A DNA stretch of 26,581 nt from Clostridia bacterium (GTDB lineage: Bacteria; Bacillota_E; RBS10-35; JAJYVN01). The DNA lies in assembly GCA_027335515.1 (NCBI GenBank), contig DAHWHT010000116.1:1-26581 (forward strand), in the 5' to 3' direction. The translations under genes and the position numbers were made by a program. Under the pieces are notes generated by a model, which made no database searches, was not told the DNA's origin, and was given only the letters and a program-made list of their open reading frames with translations. Below, in pieces: positions 1-8,526 of this stretch; the stretch's first letter is position 1, and every line of letters begins with the position of its first letter.

Positions 1-491
1 CTTCACCGGAACACGGGCCCGACGACCGCCGGGCTCACGGCCCACGGTAGGGCAAACGGGCCGGAGGCGGGGGCCCAAAGTCTTGTCAGCCAATGTGAGA
101 AGTGGTCGGGCGTCCGTCTTGCGGCAGGTATGGCCAGGCCAACCAGCGTGCCGGGGTGCGACAGGATGCCGTGGCAACTCGCCCGCGCGGCGCCGGGGCG
201 GCGGCCGGTTTGGGTCCACGTCGCTTGGCGGGATCCCGTGGCCCTCACGGGGTGTGCGGTCCGCATCCGTCGGGGGCCCCGGCACGGTCGGCGCGCAGGC
301 GCGTCTTGGGGATGCCCGCTTTCGAGCCTCGCTACGGTCACCGGCCACCACGCCGTCACACTCCCGTTTTCGCGCCGCCACAGACCGTTCACAGATCGGC
401 GCCCGCCGCCGCGGCCGTCGGCGCGAACAGCGTGATCGGCAGGGCCGATTGGAGCCCCGCCGAGGCGCACATCCGCGGAGGAGGCTGTTCG
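1..491. other. Non-coding lead region, no gene recognised
   Basis: I see no convincing gene in this stretch. Open frames exist on both strands but are GC-driven, lack ribosome binding sites and show no recognisable domain. The right end must hold the promoter and leader of the SLH gene that starts at 492, whose ribosome binding site GGAGGAGG lies at 477-484. No clear -35/-10 pair could be picked. GTCACC (337-342) and GTCACA (355-360) occur here, but 18 bp apart, not in the 11-bp arrangement seen at 2699 and 9276. Confidence 0.5.
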
Positions 492-1655
492 ATGGAGAGA
501 AACCGCAGACCGCATGCCTGGAAGCAGATGGCGCGCCTTGGGCTCGCCTTCGGCGTCGGCGTGGCGATGGTGGCCGGCCCCGCAGCCGCATTCGCCGACA
601 GCGGGGGCACGCAGGTGACCGTTCAGCAGTTCAGCGACCTCGGACAGGTGGCCTGGGCCCGCTCGGCCATCGAGGTGATGGCGGCCCAGGGTGTGCTGCG
701 CGGGGTGGCACCGGGGCGGTTTTCCCCGCAGGCCCCCACCACCCGCGCGGAGGTGGCCGTCATGCTCGGGCGGCTGTTGCACTGGCGCGCGCAGCCGGCG
801 GTATCGCTGCCGAACTTCAGCGACGCCGCCCACATTCCCGCCTGGGCACGCACCTACGTCCGCCTGGCCGCGTCCCACGGGTTGCTGCGCGGGGTGGGGG
901 GTAACCGCTTCGCCCCTGCGATGGCGGTCACCTGGGACCAGGCGGTCGTGCTGGTGGCCCGCACCTTCCGGTTTCCGGCGGTGACGGGTGCGCAGGAGGC
1001 TTCGGACCTCGCCACCCTGCCGCACGGCGCCGGCACCCCCGGATGGGCGCGTGAAGGGGTCGCCCGCGACGTGGCCGCCGGGTTGTTCCGCGGCGGCATG
1101 GCGGCGCGATACAACCCCGGGGCTCCGATCCCGCGCGCGGCCCTGGCGGTGCTGCTCAAGCGGGCGGAACAGGCCAGACCCGCTCCGGTGGCTTCCACCG
1201 GGACGGTGGTCGCCGGTGCGGTGACGTCGGTCGGACCGAGCAGCCTGACGGTCCAGACCGCGACCGGCCCGCAGACGGTGACGATCGCGCCGGGTGCGGT
1301 GGTCTTCCTCAACGGCAGCCCGGTGCCCCTGGCGCAGCTCGCAGCGGGGGATACCGTGACCATCGCCCTGCAGTCCGGCCAGGGGGCCGCCGTCTCGGCC
1401 GACAGCGCCGCGGGCCAGCCGGCCTCGGCTGGGGCGGCCGCAGGAACGCTGGCGTCGCTGTCCGGTACCAGCCTGGTGCTGAACACGCCGTCCGGTTCCG
1501 TCACCTACACCCTCGCCCCCGGCGCGACCTTCGCCGCCAACGGCCAGCCGGTTGCGCCCAACACCCTGGCGGCGGGAACCCCGCTGCAGCTGACCCTCGA
1601 CGCCCAGGGGCAGGTCACCGCCGTGGCGGCCACGTCGCAAGCCTCTGGAGGGTGA
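492..1655 (+). CDS. Secreted S-layer homology (SLH) protein with DUF5666-like repeats
   Basis: A 387-residue exported protein probably held on the cell wall by SLH domains, which in known families bind pyruvylated secondary wall polymers. The ATG at 492 was chosen because GGAGGAGG lies 7 nt upstream and a signal peptide follows directly: basic residues 1-15, hydrophobic core about 16-33, likely cleavage after AFA at 33-35. Three SLH-like repeats follow at about 47-97, 109-159 and 170-224; the first two have the (G/L)(V/L)LRGV...RF.P pattern, and the third is more divergent. Two related beta-rich repeats of about 65 residues (237-306 and 317-382), with the pattern 'G.v.sv..ssLtv.t..G..t..iapGa....NG', resemble DUF5666. 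No enzyme motif is visible. The likely role is envelope architecture or ligand binding. The next gene shares the DUF5666-like fold. The SLH call is firm; the function is unknown. Confidence 0.88.
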   Translation: MERNRRPHAWKQMARLGLAFGVGVAMVAGPAAAFADSGGTQVTVQQFSDLGQVAWARSAIEVMAAQGVLRGVAPGRFSPQAPTTRAEVAVMLGRLLHWRAQPAVSLPNFSDAAHIPAWARTYVRLAASHGLLRGVGGNRFAPAMAVTWDQAVVLVARTFRFPAVTGAQEASDLATLPHGAGTPGWAREGVARDVAAGLFRGGMAARYNPGAPIPRAALAVLLKRAEQARPAPVASTGTVVAGAVTSVGPSSLTVQTATGPQTVTIAPGAVVFLNGSPVPLAQLAAGDTVTIALQSGQGAAVSADSAAGQPASAGAAAGTLASLSGTSLVLNTPSGSVTYTLAPGATFAANGQPVAPNTLAAGTPLQLTLDAQGQVTAVAATSQASGG

Positions 1656-1688
1656 TCGGCACTCCAGTCGGCGTCCCTGTGGTGTCCC

Positions 1689-1727
1689 CGTTGGTCCGGA
1701 TGTGCCAGGGGCGCATCCGGACCAACG
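1689..1727 (+). terminator. Strong hairpin downstream of the SLH gene, probable terminator
   Basis: Perfect 14-bp inverted arms at 1689-1702 and 1714-1727 extend through a T-G wobble and two more G-C pairs to about 17 bp, closing a 5-nt loop (CAGGG). It starts 33 nt after the SLH stop codon, as expected for a transcript end. There is no T-tract after the right arm (CCCGTTGT follows), so it may be a Rho-assisted terminator or a 3'-end stabiliser rather than a classical intrinsic terminator. The symmetric arms could act on either strand. Confidence 0.6.
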
Positions 1728-1873
1728 CCCGTTGTCGGGTTCCGCGGTTGCGGGCGGGGCGGCGCGCTCCGCCACCGGGCCCCGCACCCGGCGTGTGGCG
1801 CCGGAGTTCGCCCGCAGGGGGGTCGTGTCGCGTGTCGCATGCCGCTTCCCAGCTCCAGCCCGGTGAGGGCCGG

Positions 1874-2686
1874 ATGCATCCCTCGGTGACGGGCCGTCTG
1901 GCCGCGGTGCTCACCGCGGTGGTGTCGCTGACGGCCTGCAGTTCGGCCGCCGCCTCGGCCCAGCCGCCTTCCGCGTCCGCCTCACCCGCCGCTTCAACGG
2001 CTTCTATTTCCGCATCGGGCGGCGCGTCGGCCGTTCCAGCGGTGTCGTCGGCAGCCACGGCGCCTGCCACGCTGCAGCTGCGGGGCACCGTGCTCAGGGT
2101 CGGCTCCGGCACACTCACACTCAAGACCGCCACGGGCATCCAGACCGTGGATCTGGCCGCCGCGGTGCGCGCGCAGACCGCCGCGGGTGTGTCGGTGCCG
2201 CTGCAGGCGGGACAGGGTGTATCGCTGACGGCGACCATCGAACCCGGGCGGGCGGTGGTGCGCTCCGTGCACCTTTTGACTACCGCCGTCGCCGGCGTGG
2301 CTGCCGTGGCCGCGAGCCGCCCGGCCGCCGGCGTCGGATCGGTCCCCTCCGCGCAGGCTTCGGCCCCTGCCGCGGTGCGTTCGTCGTCCGGGCCCCCGTC
2401 CGCGTCGGCGGCGCGCGCACCGGCCCGCCGACGCCGCCAGGCCGCCGCCGTGACGGTGGCGGGTGCGGTGCGGGCGGTTGCTGCAGGGTCGCTGCAGGTG
2501 GCGCCCGCCTCGGGTCCGGTGGTGACGCTCCTTTTGGGCAGGCACCCGCGGGTGCGCCTGGCGCAAAAGGGAAGCAGGCCACAGCCGGCGTCCATGGCGC
2601 AGGTGCGGGTGGGCGCATCGGTGCGCATCCGGGCTCGCCAGACCAAGAAGGGTTTGGTGGCGCACAGCCTGCTCGTGCTCGGCTGA
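1874..2686 (+). CDS. Putative lipoprotein with two DUF5666-like segments
   Basis: A 270-residue protein. The ATG at 1874 was chosen because it gives a lipoprotein signal: Arg8, hydrophobic stretch 9-19, then lipobox L-T-A-C with Cys22. GGTGAGG (1862-1868) sits 5 nt upstream. The frame is open further upstream to a GTG at 1652, but that extension is Arg/Pro-rich and would run through the terminator hairpin. After the lipobox comes an Ala/Ser/Pro-rich tether of about 40 residues. A DUF5666-like beta segment follows (pattern 'lrGtVlrVgsGtLtLkTatG'), then an Ala/Arg/Ser-rich linker with a basic cluster, and a second similar segment near the C-terminus. Such proteins would sit on the outer face of the membrane; the role is unknown. 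A separate promoter-like site lies between it and the adaptor gene, so it probably is not in that operon. Confidence 0.7.
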   Translation: MHPSVTGRLAAVLTAVVSLTACSSAAASAQPPSASASPAASTASISASGGASAVPAVSSAATAPATLQLRGTVLRVGSGTLTLKTATGIQTVDLAAAVRAQTAAGVSVPLQAGQGVSLTATIEPGRAVVRSVHLLTTAVAGVAAVAASRPAAGVGSVPSAQASAPAAVRSSSGPPSASAARAPARRRRQAAAVTVAGAVRAVAAGSLQVAPASGPVVTLLLGRHPRVRLAQKGSRPQPASMAQVRVGASVRIRARQTKKGLVAHSLLVLG

Positions 2687-2698
2687 CTCCGGTCGGCC

Positions 2699-2730
2699 GT
2701 CATCGGGACGTCACACCGGGGTGCTAGCGT
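2699..2730 (+). promoter_or_regulatory. PhoB/OmpR-type operator with -10 element upstream of the RND adaptor gene
   Basis: GTCAT (2699) and GTCACA (2710-2715) begin exactly 11 bp apart. GTCACA is followed by 9 bp and then a -10-like TAGCGT (2725-2730) carrying the extended TG at 2722-2723. No -35 hexamer is visible at the usual distance. Half-sites one helical turn apart that take the place of the -35, with 9 bp to the -10, match the layout of PhoB-activated promoters such as E. coli phoA. The same layout recurs at 9276-9307. A start near 2737 would give a leader of about 50 nt. Confidence 0.55.
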
Positions 2731-2786
2731 GGATGCGAAGGGCGGCGTCGGCGGGTTTCGATCATCGTGAGGATGGTGGGATAGAG

Positions 2787-5252
2787 ATGGCTTGGCGCAA
2801 GGGGGCGCTCGCCGCGGTGGCGCTTGCGGCCGTGACGACCGGGGGACTGGTGTTGGCGGCCCTGCACCCCGGCGATCCCGCCACGGCCACCCGCAAAGGT
2901 AAGCACGGCGGCGTGGTCGCGGTGCAGGGGGCCCGGGTGATCCGGGCACCCCTGACGCTGACCCTGCCGGTGGTCGGTCACGTCGCCAGCACCTATACGG
3001 TGCGCATCACCCCGGGGGTGGCCGGGACGATTGCCGCCGTGGACGCGCAACTGGGTCAGACCGTCCACACGGGCCAGACGCTCTTCACCCTGACCAACCC
3101 GACGGTCAGCCTGCATGCGCAGATCGCGGCCGCCAACGCCCAGGCCGCGCAGGCACGACTGCAACAGGCGCGCCAGGGCGGCCTACCGGCGAACATCGCC
3201 CAGGCCAAGGCGGCGCTGACCATGGCCGAGGCCCGCCTGCACGCGCTCTTTCAGGCCAGCCCGATCCTGGTGCAGCGGCAGGTGATGCTGTTGCAGCAGG
3301 CGGAGACGCAGCAGGGGATCGCGCAGGCGAACCTCCAGGCGCTCCAGTCGGGCCAGGCCCCCCAAACGGTCAACCTGCAGAACGCCCAGCAGGCGCTGGC
3401 GACGTTGCAGGCGGCCGCCAACGGTCAAAACGGCGCCCCCGCCTCTGCCGCCGTCGCCAACCTGGTCACCGCCCAGCAGGCCCTGCAGGCGGTGGAATCG
3501 CCGCAAAGCCCGCAGGGCGTCGCCGTGGCCAGTGCCGAGCAGGCGTACGTCCGCGGGTTGGCCCAGACGGTGACCGGCTCGGTGTATGCGGAGAACCTGC
3601 AGCAGCAGGTCAACATCGCCGTGGCCGACCAGACGGCCGCGGTGCAGAAGGCGCAGCAGGCGGTGACTGCGGCGCAGGCCCAGGTGCAATCGCAGCTATC
3701 CTCGGCGCAGGCGCAGGTGAACGTCGCCCAGGCCAGCCAGCAACTCGCCGTGAGCAATGCCGAGCATGCGCTGCAGGCGGCTCAGACCAATGTGTCCGCC
3801 CAGCAGGCCAACCTGGCGGCGCTGCAGGCGGGGCCGAGTCCGGCGACGGCGCAGATGGCCGCTGCGGCCGTGGCGGCCGCGCAGGCCCGCGTGCAGGCCG
3901 TCGAACACCCCTACACGCCCGCCACCCTGGAAAGCATGCAGGCCGCGGCGAACGCGGCGCAGGGCAATGCCCAACTGGCGCAGATCACCGCCGGGCGCCT
4001 GACCGTGACGGCGCCGGTCTCCGGTAAGCTGGTCGCCGTCAATCCGGCGCTGGCGCGTGTGGGGGCGACGGTCGGGGCCGGTGCCGCGCTCGCGACCCTG
4101 CAAAGCGACATCCTGGAGGTCGTCGGGCCGGTGCCGCAGCGGGACCGCACGCAGGTCCATCCCGGCCAGCCGGCCGTCATCTACAGTTCGGCCGCTCCCA
4201 AGCGCGCCATACCGGCCCACGTCGTCGGCATCGCCCCGACCGGGAACCTTGCGAGTCTCACCTTCCAGGTCACCGTGGCCCCCGATCAACCCAACGCGAT
4301 CCTGGCCACCGGCGAGGCGGCCCAGGTGTCCCTGCTGACCAGACGGGTCGCCGGTGCCACGCTGGTGCCGACCGCCGCGCTGCAGACGGGCAGCAAGGGA
4401 TCCTTTGTGTATGTGCTTTCTCCGTCCAAGGCCAAGTCCGGCGGGTCGGCCTCCGGGAAGGCTTCTTCCACGGCGTCCTCCACGTCCGCGCCCTCCACCG
4501 CATCCAAGTCCTCCTCCAAGGCCGCCCATGCCTCCGCCGCGACCGGCGCCGCGTCGACCGCCAAGACGTCCAAGACGTCCAAGGCGGCCAAGACGTCCAA
4601 AGGGCGCCGGGTTCGGAAGCGGGCGAACCGGGCCAAGCGCGCCGCGGCGGGTAAGGGCCGTGCCAAGACCGGGACCACATCCACATCCACATCCACATCC
4701 GGTTCCAAGCGGGCCAAGACCCTGGCCGGCACCGTGCGGGAAGTGGCTGTGAAGACCGGATACGCCAGCGGTTCCTGGACCCAGGTGCGCTCGGGCCTCA
4801 AGCCGGGTGAGGTGGTGCTGCTCCCCGGCAGCGGCAGCTTCCTGGCCGCGGGCGACCGCGTGGTCGTTACGATGACGCGCGTGCCGAGGCCGAAGGCCTT
4901 CCCGGTGCGGTCGACGGTCAAGGGTGCGGCCGGTACGGTGCTGTCCGGAGCGGCGGGCGGCGGAGGTGCCGCGACCGGCGCCAAGGCCGGTGCCGGCAAG
5001 AAGCGGGTCCGCCGCAAGGGCGGCAAGGCGGCCAAAGGCGCTAAGAAGGCCGGCCGGCTGGGCAAGGGCGGCGGCGCCGCCGGCAAGCTGGGCAAGGTCA
5101 AACTGGGTGGTGGCGCCGGTGGTGGTGGCGCCGGTGGTGGTGGCGCCGGTGGTGGTGGCGCCGGTGGTGGCGGCGGTGGCGGCGGTGGCGGCCTGAAGGG
5201 CGGCGGTGGCGGCGGCGGCGCCAAGGCCGGGGCGGGGGGTGGCGCGGGATGA
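2787..5252 (+). CDS. RND-type periplasmic adaptor (membrane fusion protein) with low-complexity insert and Gly/Lys tail
   Basis: An 821-residue adaptor, about twice the usual 370-420. The ATG at 2787 follows GGTGGG (2775-2780) and opens a basic, hydrophobic membrane anchor (4-26). Order: lipoyl N-half about 70-102, very long Gln/Ala-rich coiled-coil hairpin about 107-400, lipoyl C-half 404-437 ('vtAPVSGklvavn'), beta-barrel about 440-525, and the first strands of the membrane-proximal domain about 522-546. The domain is then interrupted by about 100 residues rich in Ser, Lys, Thr and Ala (546-646) and resumes at 648-695 ('LKPGEVVLLPG'). The last about 120 residues are Lys/Arg/Gly-rich and end in GGGGA repeats. 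The stop overlaps the start of the RND gene (ATGA, 5249-5252), implying translational coupling. It presumably links the pump to the cell exterior. The adaptor call is firm; what the inserts do is unknown. Confidence 0.9.
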   Translation: MAWRKGALAAVALAAVTTGGLVLAALHPGDPATATRKGKHGGVVAVQGARVIRAPLTLTLPVVGHVASTYTVRITPGVAGTIAAVDAQLGQTVHTGQTLFTLTNPTVSLHAQIAAANAQAAQARLQQARQGGLPANIAQAKAALTMAEARLHALFQASPILVQRQVMLLQQAETQQGIAQANLQALQSGQAPQTVNLQNAQQALATLQAAANGQNGAPASAAVANLVTAQQALQAVESPQSPQGVAVASAEQAYVRGLAQTVTGSVYAENLQQQVNIAVADQTAAVQKAQQAVTAAQAQVQSQLSSAQAQVNVAQASQQLAVSNAEHALQAAQTNVSAQQANLAALQAGPSPATAQMAAAAVAAAQARVQAVEHPYTPATLESMQAAANAAQGNAQLAQITAGRLTVTAPVSGKLVAVNPALARVGATVGAGAALATLQSDILEVVGPVPQRDRTQVHPGQPAVIYSSAAPKRAIPAHVVGIAPTGNLASLTFQVTVAPDQPNAILATGEAAQVSLLTRRVAGATLVPTAALQTGSKGSFVYVLSPSKAKSGGSASGKASSTASSTSAPSTASKSSSKAAHASAATGAASTAKTSKTSKAAKTSKGRRVRKRANRAKRAAAGKGRAKTGTTSTSTSTSGSKRAKTLAGTVREVAVKTGYASGSWTQVRSGLKPGEVVLLPGSGSFLAAGDRVVVTMTRVPRPKAFPVRSTVKGAAGTVLSGAAGGGGAATGAKAGAGKKRVRRKGGKAAKGAKKAGRLGKGGGAAGKLGKVKLGGGAGGGGAGGGGAGGGGAGGGGGGGGGGLKGGGGGGGAKAGAGGGAG
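4677..4700 (+). repeat. In-frame hexanucleotide microsatellite (ACATCC x4)
   Basis: Four exact copies of ACATCC inside the Ser/Thr/Lys-rich insert of the adaptor gene, encoding alternating Thr-Ser. The unit is a multiple of three, so copy-number changes would alter length without a frameshift. Confidence 0.9.
5106..5171 (+). repeat. 15-bp tandem repeat encoding GGGGA units
   Basis: A partial copy followed by four 15-bp units (starting at 5112, 5127, 5142 and 5157; unit GGCGCCGGTGGTGGT), nearly identical in sequence. They encode the poly-Gly/Ala tail of the adaptor. Glycine-rich degenerate copies continue to the stop codon. The in-frame unit makes length polymorphism between strains likely. 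Confidence 0.88.
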
Positions 5253-8200
5253 ATCTGACGCGGATCGCCATCCAACGGCCTGTGACGATTCTGATGGTGA
5301 TCGGGGCCATGGTGATCGCCGGCCTGATCTCGTTCACGCGCCTGCCGGTGCGCCGCCTGCCCAACGTGAACTTTCCCTTCGTCCGCGCCACCATCGCCTA
5401 CCCGGGCGCGAGTCCGACCGATGTCGAGCGCCTGGTGGTCGCCCCGATGGAACAGGCCCTTTCCAACGTGACCGGCGTGGCCAACATGACGGCGATCGCC
5501 GCCCCCGGGCGCGGTACGGTGGCCCTGCAGTTCGTGACGGGTACCAACACCAGCATCGCCTCGGTGGACGTCTCGCAGGCCCTGTCGCGCGCGGCGCGGG
5601 CCTTTCCGCCCGGGGCTCTGGCCCCGGTGGTCACCGCCGCGAATCCGTCGGCCCTGCCCCTGATGAACATCGCGCTCTCCGGACCGCTGACCCAGGCGCA
5701 GCTGTATAGCCTGGCGACCACCCAGGTCGCCCCGGCCCTCGATCAGGTGTCGGGCGTCGCGGCGGTCAACGTGGTCGGCGGGCGCCAGACCCAGGTCAAC
5801 GTGATGGTCGATCCGACGAGCATGCAGGAGTATCGGGTCAGCCTGGCCCAGATCATGGGCACGCTGTCGGGAAACAACGCCAGCACCCCGGCCGGATCGA
5901 TCGTCCAAAACGGCACCACCTACCTGGCGCGCACCAGCGGCCGTTTTCGCTCTCTTTCACAGATCGAGTCCACGGTGGTCGCCAAGCGTCCCGGGGGCGA
6001 CGTCACGTTGGGCGATGTCGCCAAGGTGACGATGGGCTTTGCCCAGCAGGGGTCGGTGGCCCAACTGGACGGCAAGCCCGCGGTCGGGTTGGTCGTGACC
6101 GCCCAGAGCACCGCGAACTCGCTGGCCGTCAACAACGCCGTGCACGCCGAACTGGCGCGCATCACACCCTCGCTGCCGCCCGGGGCGCATTTCGCCGTCG
6201 TGGGGAACATCACGCGCTTCACGAGGGCGTCCCTTGGCGGGGTCGAGTTCGACCTCCTGCTGGCCGTGCTGATCACCGGTGTGGTGCTGATGGTGTTCCT
6301 GCACCGCATCCAGAACACGGTGATCGTGCTGCTGGCCATCCCGACCTCGCTGATCATGACCTTCACGGTGATGTATGCGTTGCACTTCAGCCTCGACCTG
6401 ATCTCGTTGATGGCACTGTCGCTTTTGATCGGTATTCTGGTCGACGACGCCATCGTGGTGCTCGAGAACATCAACCGCCACGTCGCGCTGGGTGAGGCGG
6501 TCAAGGATGCCGCATACAAGGGCCGCATGGAGATCGGCGCCGCGGCGGTCGCGATCACCCTCACCGACGTGGTCGTCTACGGTCCGACGGCGTTCGTTTC
6601 GGGCAACGTCGGACAGTTGTTTCGCGAGTTCGGCCTGACGATCACCGCGGCGACGCTGATCTCGCTTTTCATCTCCTTCACACTGACGCCGATGCTGGCG
6701 TCGCGCTGGCTCAAGCCCCGCACGCCCGCCGCCGAGGGTGCCCGGGAGGCCGATGCCCTCCAGGCGGGCGACGCGGCAGGCGGGCCGTCGCAGGCGGCGG
6801 CCGCCGGGGCCGTGACCACCCGCGCGGCGCGGCGGCGCCGGGGCGGTGGATTTGCCGCGGCCTGGGAGCGGGGCTATGAGCGTCTGGTGGCGTCGTACCG
6901 GCGCGTGCTGGCACGGGCCCTGCGCCACCGGGGCCTGGTGCTGCTCATCGGGGTTGCGGCCCTCGGTTTCAGCCTCGCCGCAGTACCCCTGGGGTTGGTC
7001 GGCACCACCTTTTCCCCGAAGGAGGACATCGGATCCTTCACGGTCCAGGTGCGCTTCCCGCCGACGGTTACGCTGGCGGCGAGTCAGGCGGACATCCACG
7101 CCCTGGCGGGCCGGATCCAGAAGCTGCCGGGTGTGACCGCTGTCTACGACTCCGCCGGATTCGGCGGCGGGCTCGGAACCGGCACCGGGGTGGGCCAGAT
7201 CACGGTCGACCTCAAACCCAAGGGCCAGCGGCCGAACCTCTTCACCTACTATGAGCCGCAGGTGCTCAAGTTCGCCAAGCGTTACCCCGGCATGCAGGCG
7301 CACGTCGCCGTGCAGAATCCGCTGGTCATCGCGGGCGGTCGCGCGCTGCAGATCCAGTTGACGGGGCCAAGCCTGACGACCCTGCAGTCGCTGGCGACGC
7401 AGGTGGAGGCCAAGCTGCACAACCTCCCGGGGGTCTTCAATGTCAGCAGCAACGCCCTCAAGCCGAGCCCGCAGTTGAGCCTGACCATCAGCCGCTCCGA
7501 GGCCAACTACCTCGGGGTGAGCCCGGGCCAGATTGGATCGGTGGTCGCCGAGGCGGTCGGCGGGCGGGTCGTCACCTACCTGCAGCCGTCGACGAACGCG
7601 CAGCAGATTCCGATCTACGTCCAATTGAACAATGGCTCCAGCCTCAGCAACACCCAACTGTCCGACCTGCCCATCCCGACGCCGCATGGCACGGTGCCCC
7701 TGAGCCAGTTGATGCATGTGCGCCATACCAACGCACCGGCCCAGCTCCTTTTGGTCAACCGCCAGCTGACGGTGAGCGTCCTGACCTCGGTCAAGGGCAA
7801 CAACCTCGGCAGGGTGGCGATTGAGGCCGCGGCGGTCATGCACACGATGGCGCTGCCCCCCGGTTACGCCTATACCTTCGGCGGTCAGGTGTCCCAGCAG
7901 AAATCCGCCTTCGGTCCGTTGGGGCAGGCCTTCACGTTGTCCATCATCCTGATGTACATGCTGATGGCGGCGCTGTATGAGTCGCTGCTCTATCCGCTGA
8001 TCCTGATCCTCACCCTGCCGCTGGCCACGGTCGGCGCCATGCTGGGCCTGATGGCCACGGGGCAGACCCTGAACATCTTCTCGTTCATCGGCCTGATCAT
8101 GCTGATGGGCCTGGTGGCCAAGAACGCCATCCTGCTCGTCGACTACACCAACACCCTGAGGGCGCGCGGGTATGCGCTGTATGAGGCGCTGCTGGAGGCG

Positions 8201-8482
8201 GGGTCGGTGCGGCTGCGGCCGATCCTGATGACGACGGCGACCATGGTGTTTGCCATGCTGCCGCTGGCCATCAGCAACGGGGCCGGGTCGGAGGACCGCC
8301 AGCCGATGGCCGACGTCATGATCGGCGGGGTGATCACCTCGACCCTCCTGACGCTGGTGGTGGTACCCGTCATGTACAGCGTGTTTACGCAGTTCAGCCA
8401 GTGGCTCGCGCGCCTCGGGGTTGTGCGGGTCGCGGCGATCCCGTCCCCCGGCCTGGAGGCCGGAGCACCCGGGGCGGACTGA
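5249..8482 (+). CDS. RND efflux transporter, HAE1/AcrB-like family
   Basis: A 1,077-residue proton-driven efflux pump of normal family length. TM1 begins near residue 10 after the typical 'NLTRIAIQRPVT' start, followed by the first porter half ('YPGASPTDVE'). TM4 carries the proton-relay pair Asp399-Asp400 in 'GILVDDAIVVLENI'. TM10 has Lys958 in 'GLVAKNAILLVDYTN', matching the essential lysine of AcrB. The halves are joined by an unusually long Ala/Arg-rich linker around 490-545, just before TM7. Twelve membrane segments are expected. It overlaps the adaptor gene by 4 bp (ATGA), so the two subunits are probably made together. No TolC-type channel gene accompanies it, as in Gram-positive RND pumps of the SwrC kind. 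The substrate (drug, lipid, surfactant or metabolite) cannot be read from sequence. The conserved relay residues favour HAE1 over metal-exporting CzcA types. Confidence 0.95.
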   Translation: MNLTRIAIQRPVTILMVIGAMVIAGLISFTRLPVRRLPNVNFPFVRATIAYPGASPTDVERLVVAPMEQALSNVTGVANMTAIAAPGRGTVALQFVTGTNTSIASVDVSQALSRAARAFPPGALAPVVTAANPSALPLMNIALSGPLTQAQLYSLATTQVAPALDQVSGVAAVNVVGGRQTQVNVMVDPTSMQEYRVSLAQIMGTLSGNNASTPAGSIVQNGTTYLARTSGRFRSLSQIESTVVAKRPGGDVTLGDVAKVTMGFAQQGSVAQLDGKPAVGLVVTAQSTANSLAVNNAVHAELARITPSLPPGAHFAVVGNITRFTRASLGGVEFDLLLAVLITGVVLMVFLHRIQNTVIVLLAIPTSLIMTFTVMYALHFSLDLISLMALSLLIGILVDDAIVVLENINRHVALGEAVKDAAYKGRMEIGAAAVAITLTDVVVYGPTAFVSGNVGQLFREFGLTITAATLISLFISFTLTPMLASRWLKPRTPAAEGAREADALQAGDAAGGPSQAAAAGAVTTRAARRRRGGGFAAAWERGYERLVASYRRVLARALRHRGLVLLIGVAALGFSLAAVPLGLVGTTFSPKEDIGSFTVQVRFPPTVTLAASQADIHALAGRIQKLPGVTAVYDSAGFGGGLGTGTGVGQITVDLKPKGQRPNLFTYYEPQVLKFAKRYPGMQAHVAVQNPLVIAGGRALQIQLTGPSLTTLQSLATQVEAKLHNLPGVFNVSSNALKPSPQLSLTISRSEANYLGVSPGQIGSVVAEAVGGRVVTYLQPSTNAQQIPIYVQLNNGSSLSNTQLSDLPIPTPHGTVPLSQLMHVRHTNAPAQLLLVNRQLTVSVLTSVKGNNLGRVAIEAAAVMHTMALPPGYAYTFGGQVSQQKSAFGPLGQAFTLSIILMYMLMAALYESLLYPLILILTLPLATVGAMLGLMATGQTLNIFSFIGLIMLMGLVAKNAILLVDYTNTLRARGYALYEALLEAGSVRLRPILMTTATMVFAMLPLAISNGAGSEDRQPMADVMIGGVITSTLLTLVVVPVMYSVFTQFSQWLARLGVVRVAAIPSPGLEAGAPGAD

Positions 8483-8514
8483 GGGTCGCGGACCCAGCCC
8501 GGAGTGGTGGGGAC

Positions 8515-8520
8515 GGGGGA
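8515..8520 (+). promoter_or_regulatory. Ribosome binding site deciding the TTG start of the response regulator
   Basis: GGGGGA, 6 nt ahead of TTG at 8527. The frame is open upstream to 8401, inside the RND gene, but no upstream codon combines a start with a site like this. The TTG start places the receiver domain at the very N-terminus, as usual for the family. Confidence 0.65.
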
Positions 8521-8526
8521 CGGGCG

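Noticed and set aside
337..360. Third PhoB-like site upstream of the SLH gene
   Set aside because: GTCACC and GTCACA are 18 bp apart, not 11 or 22, and no -10 follows 9 bp downstream.
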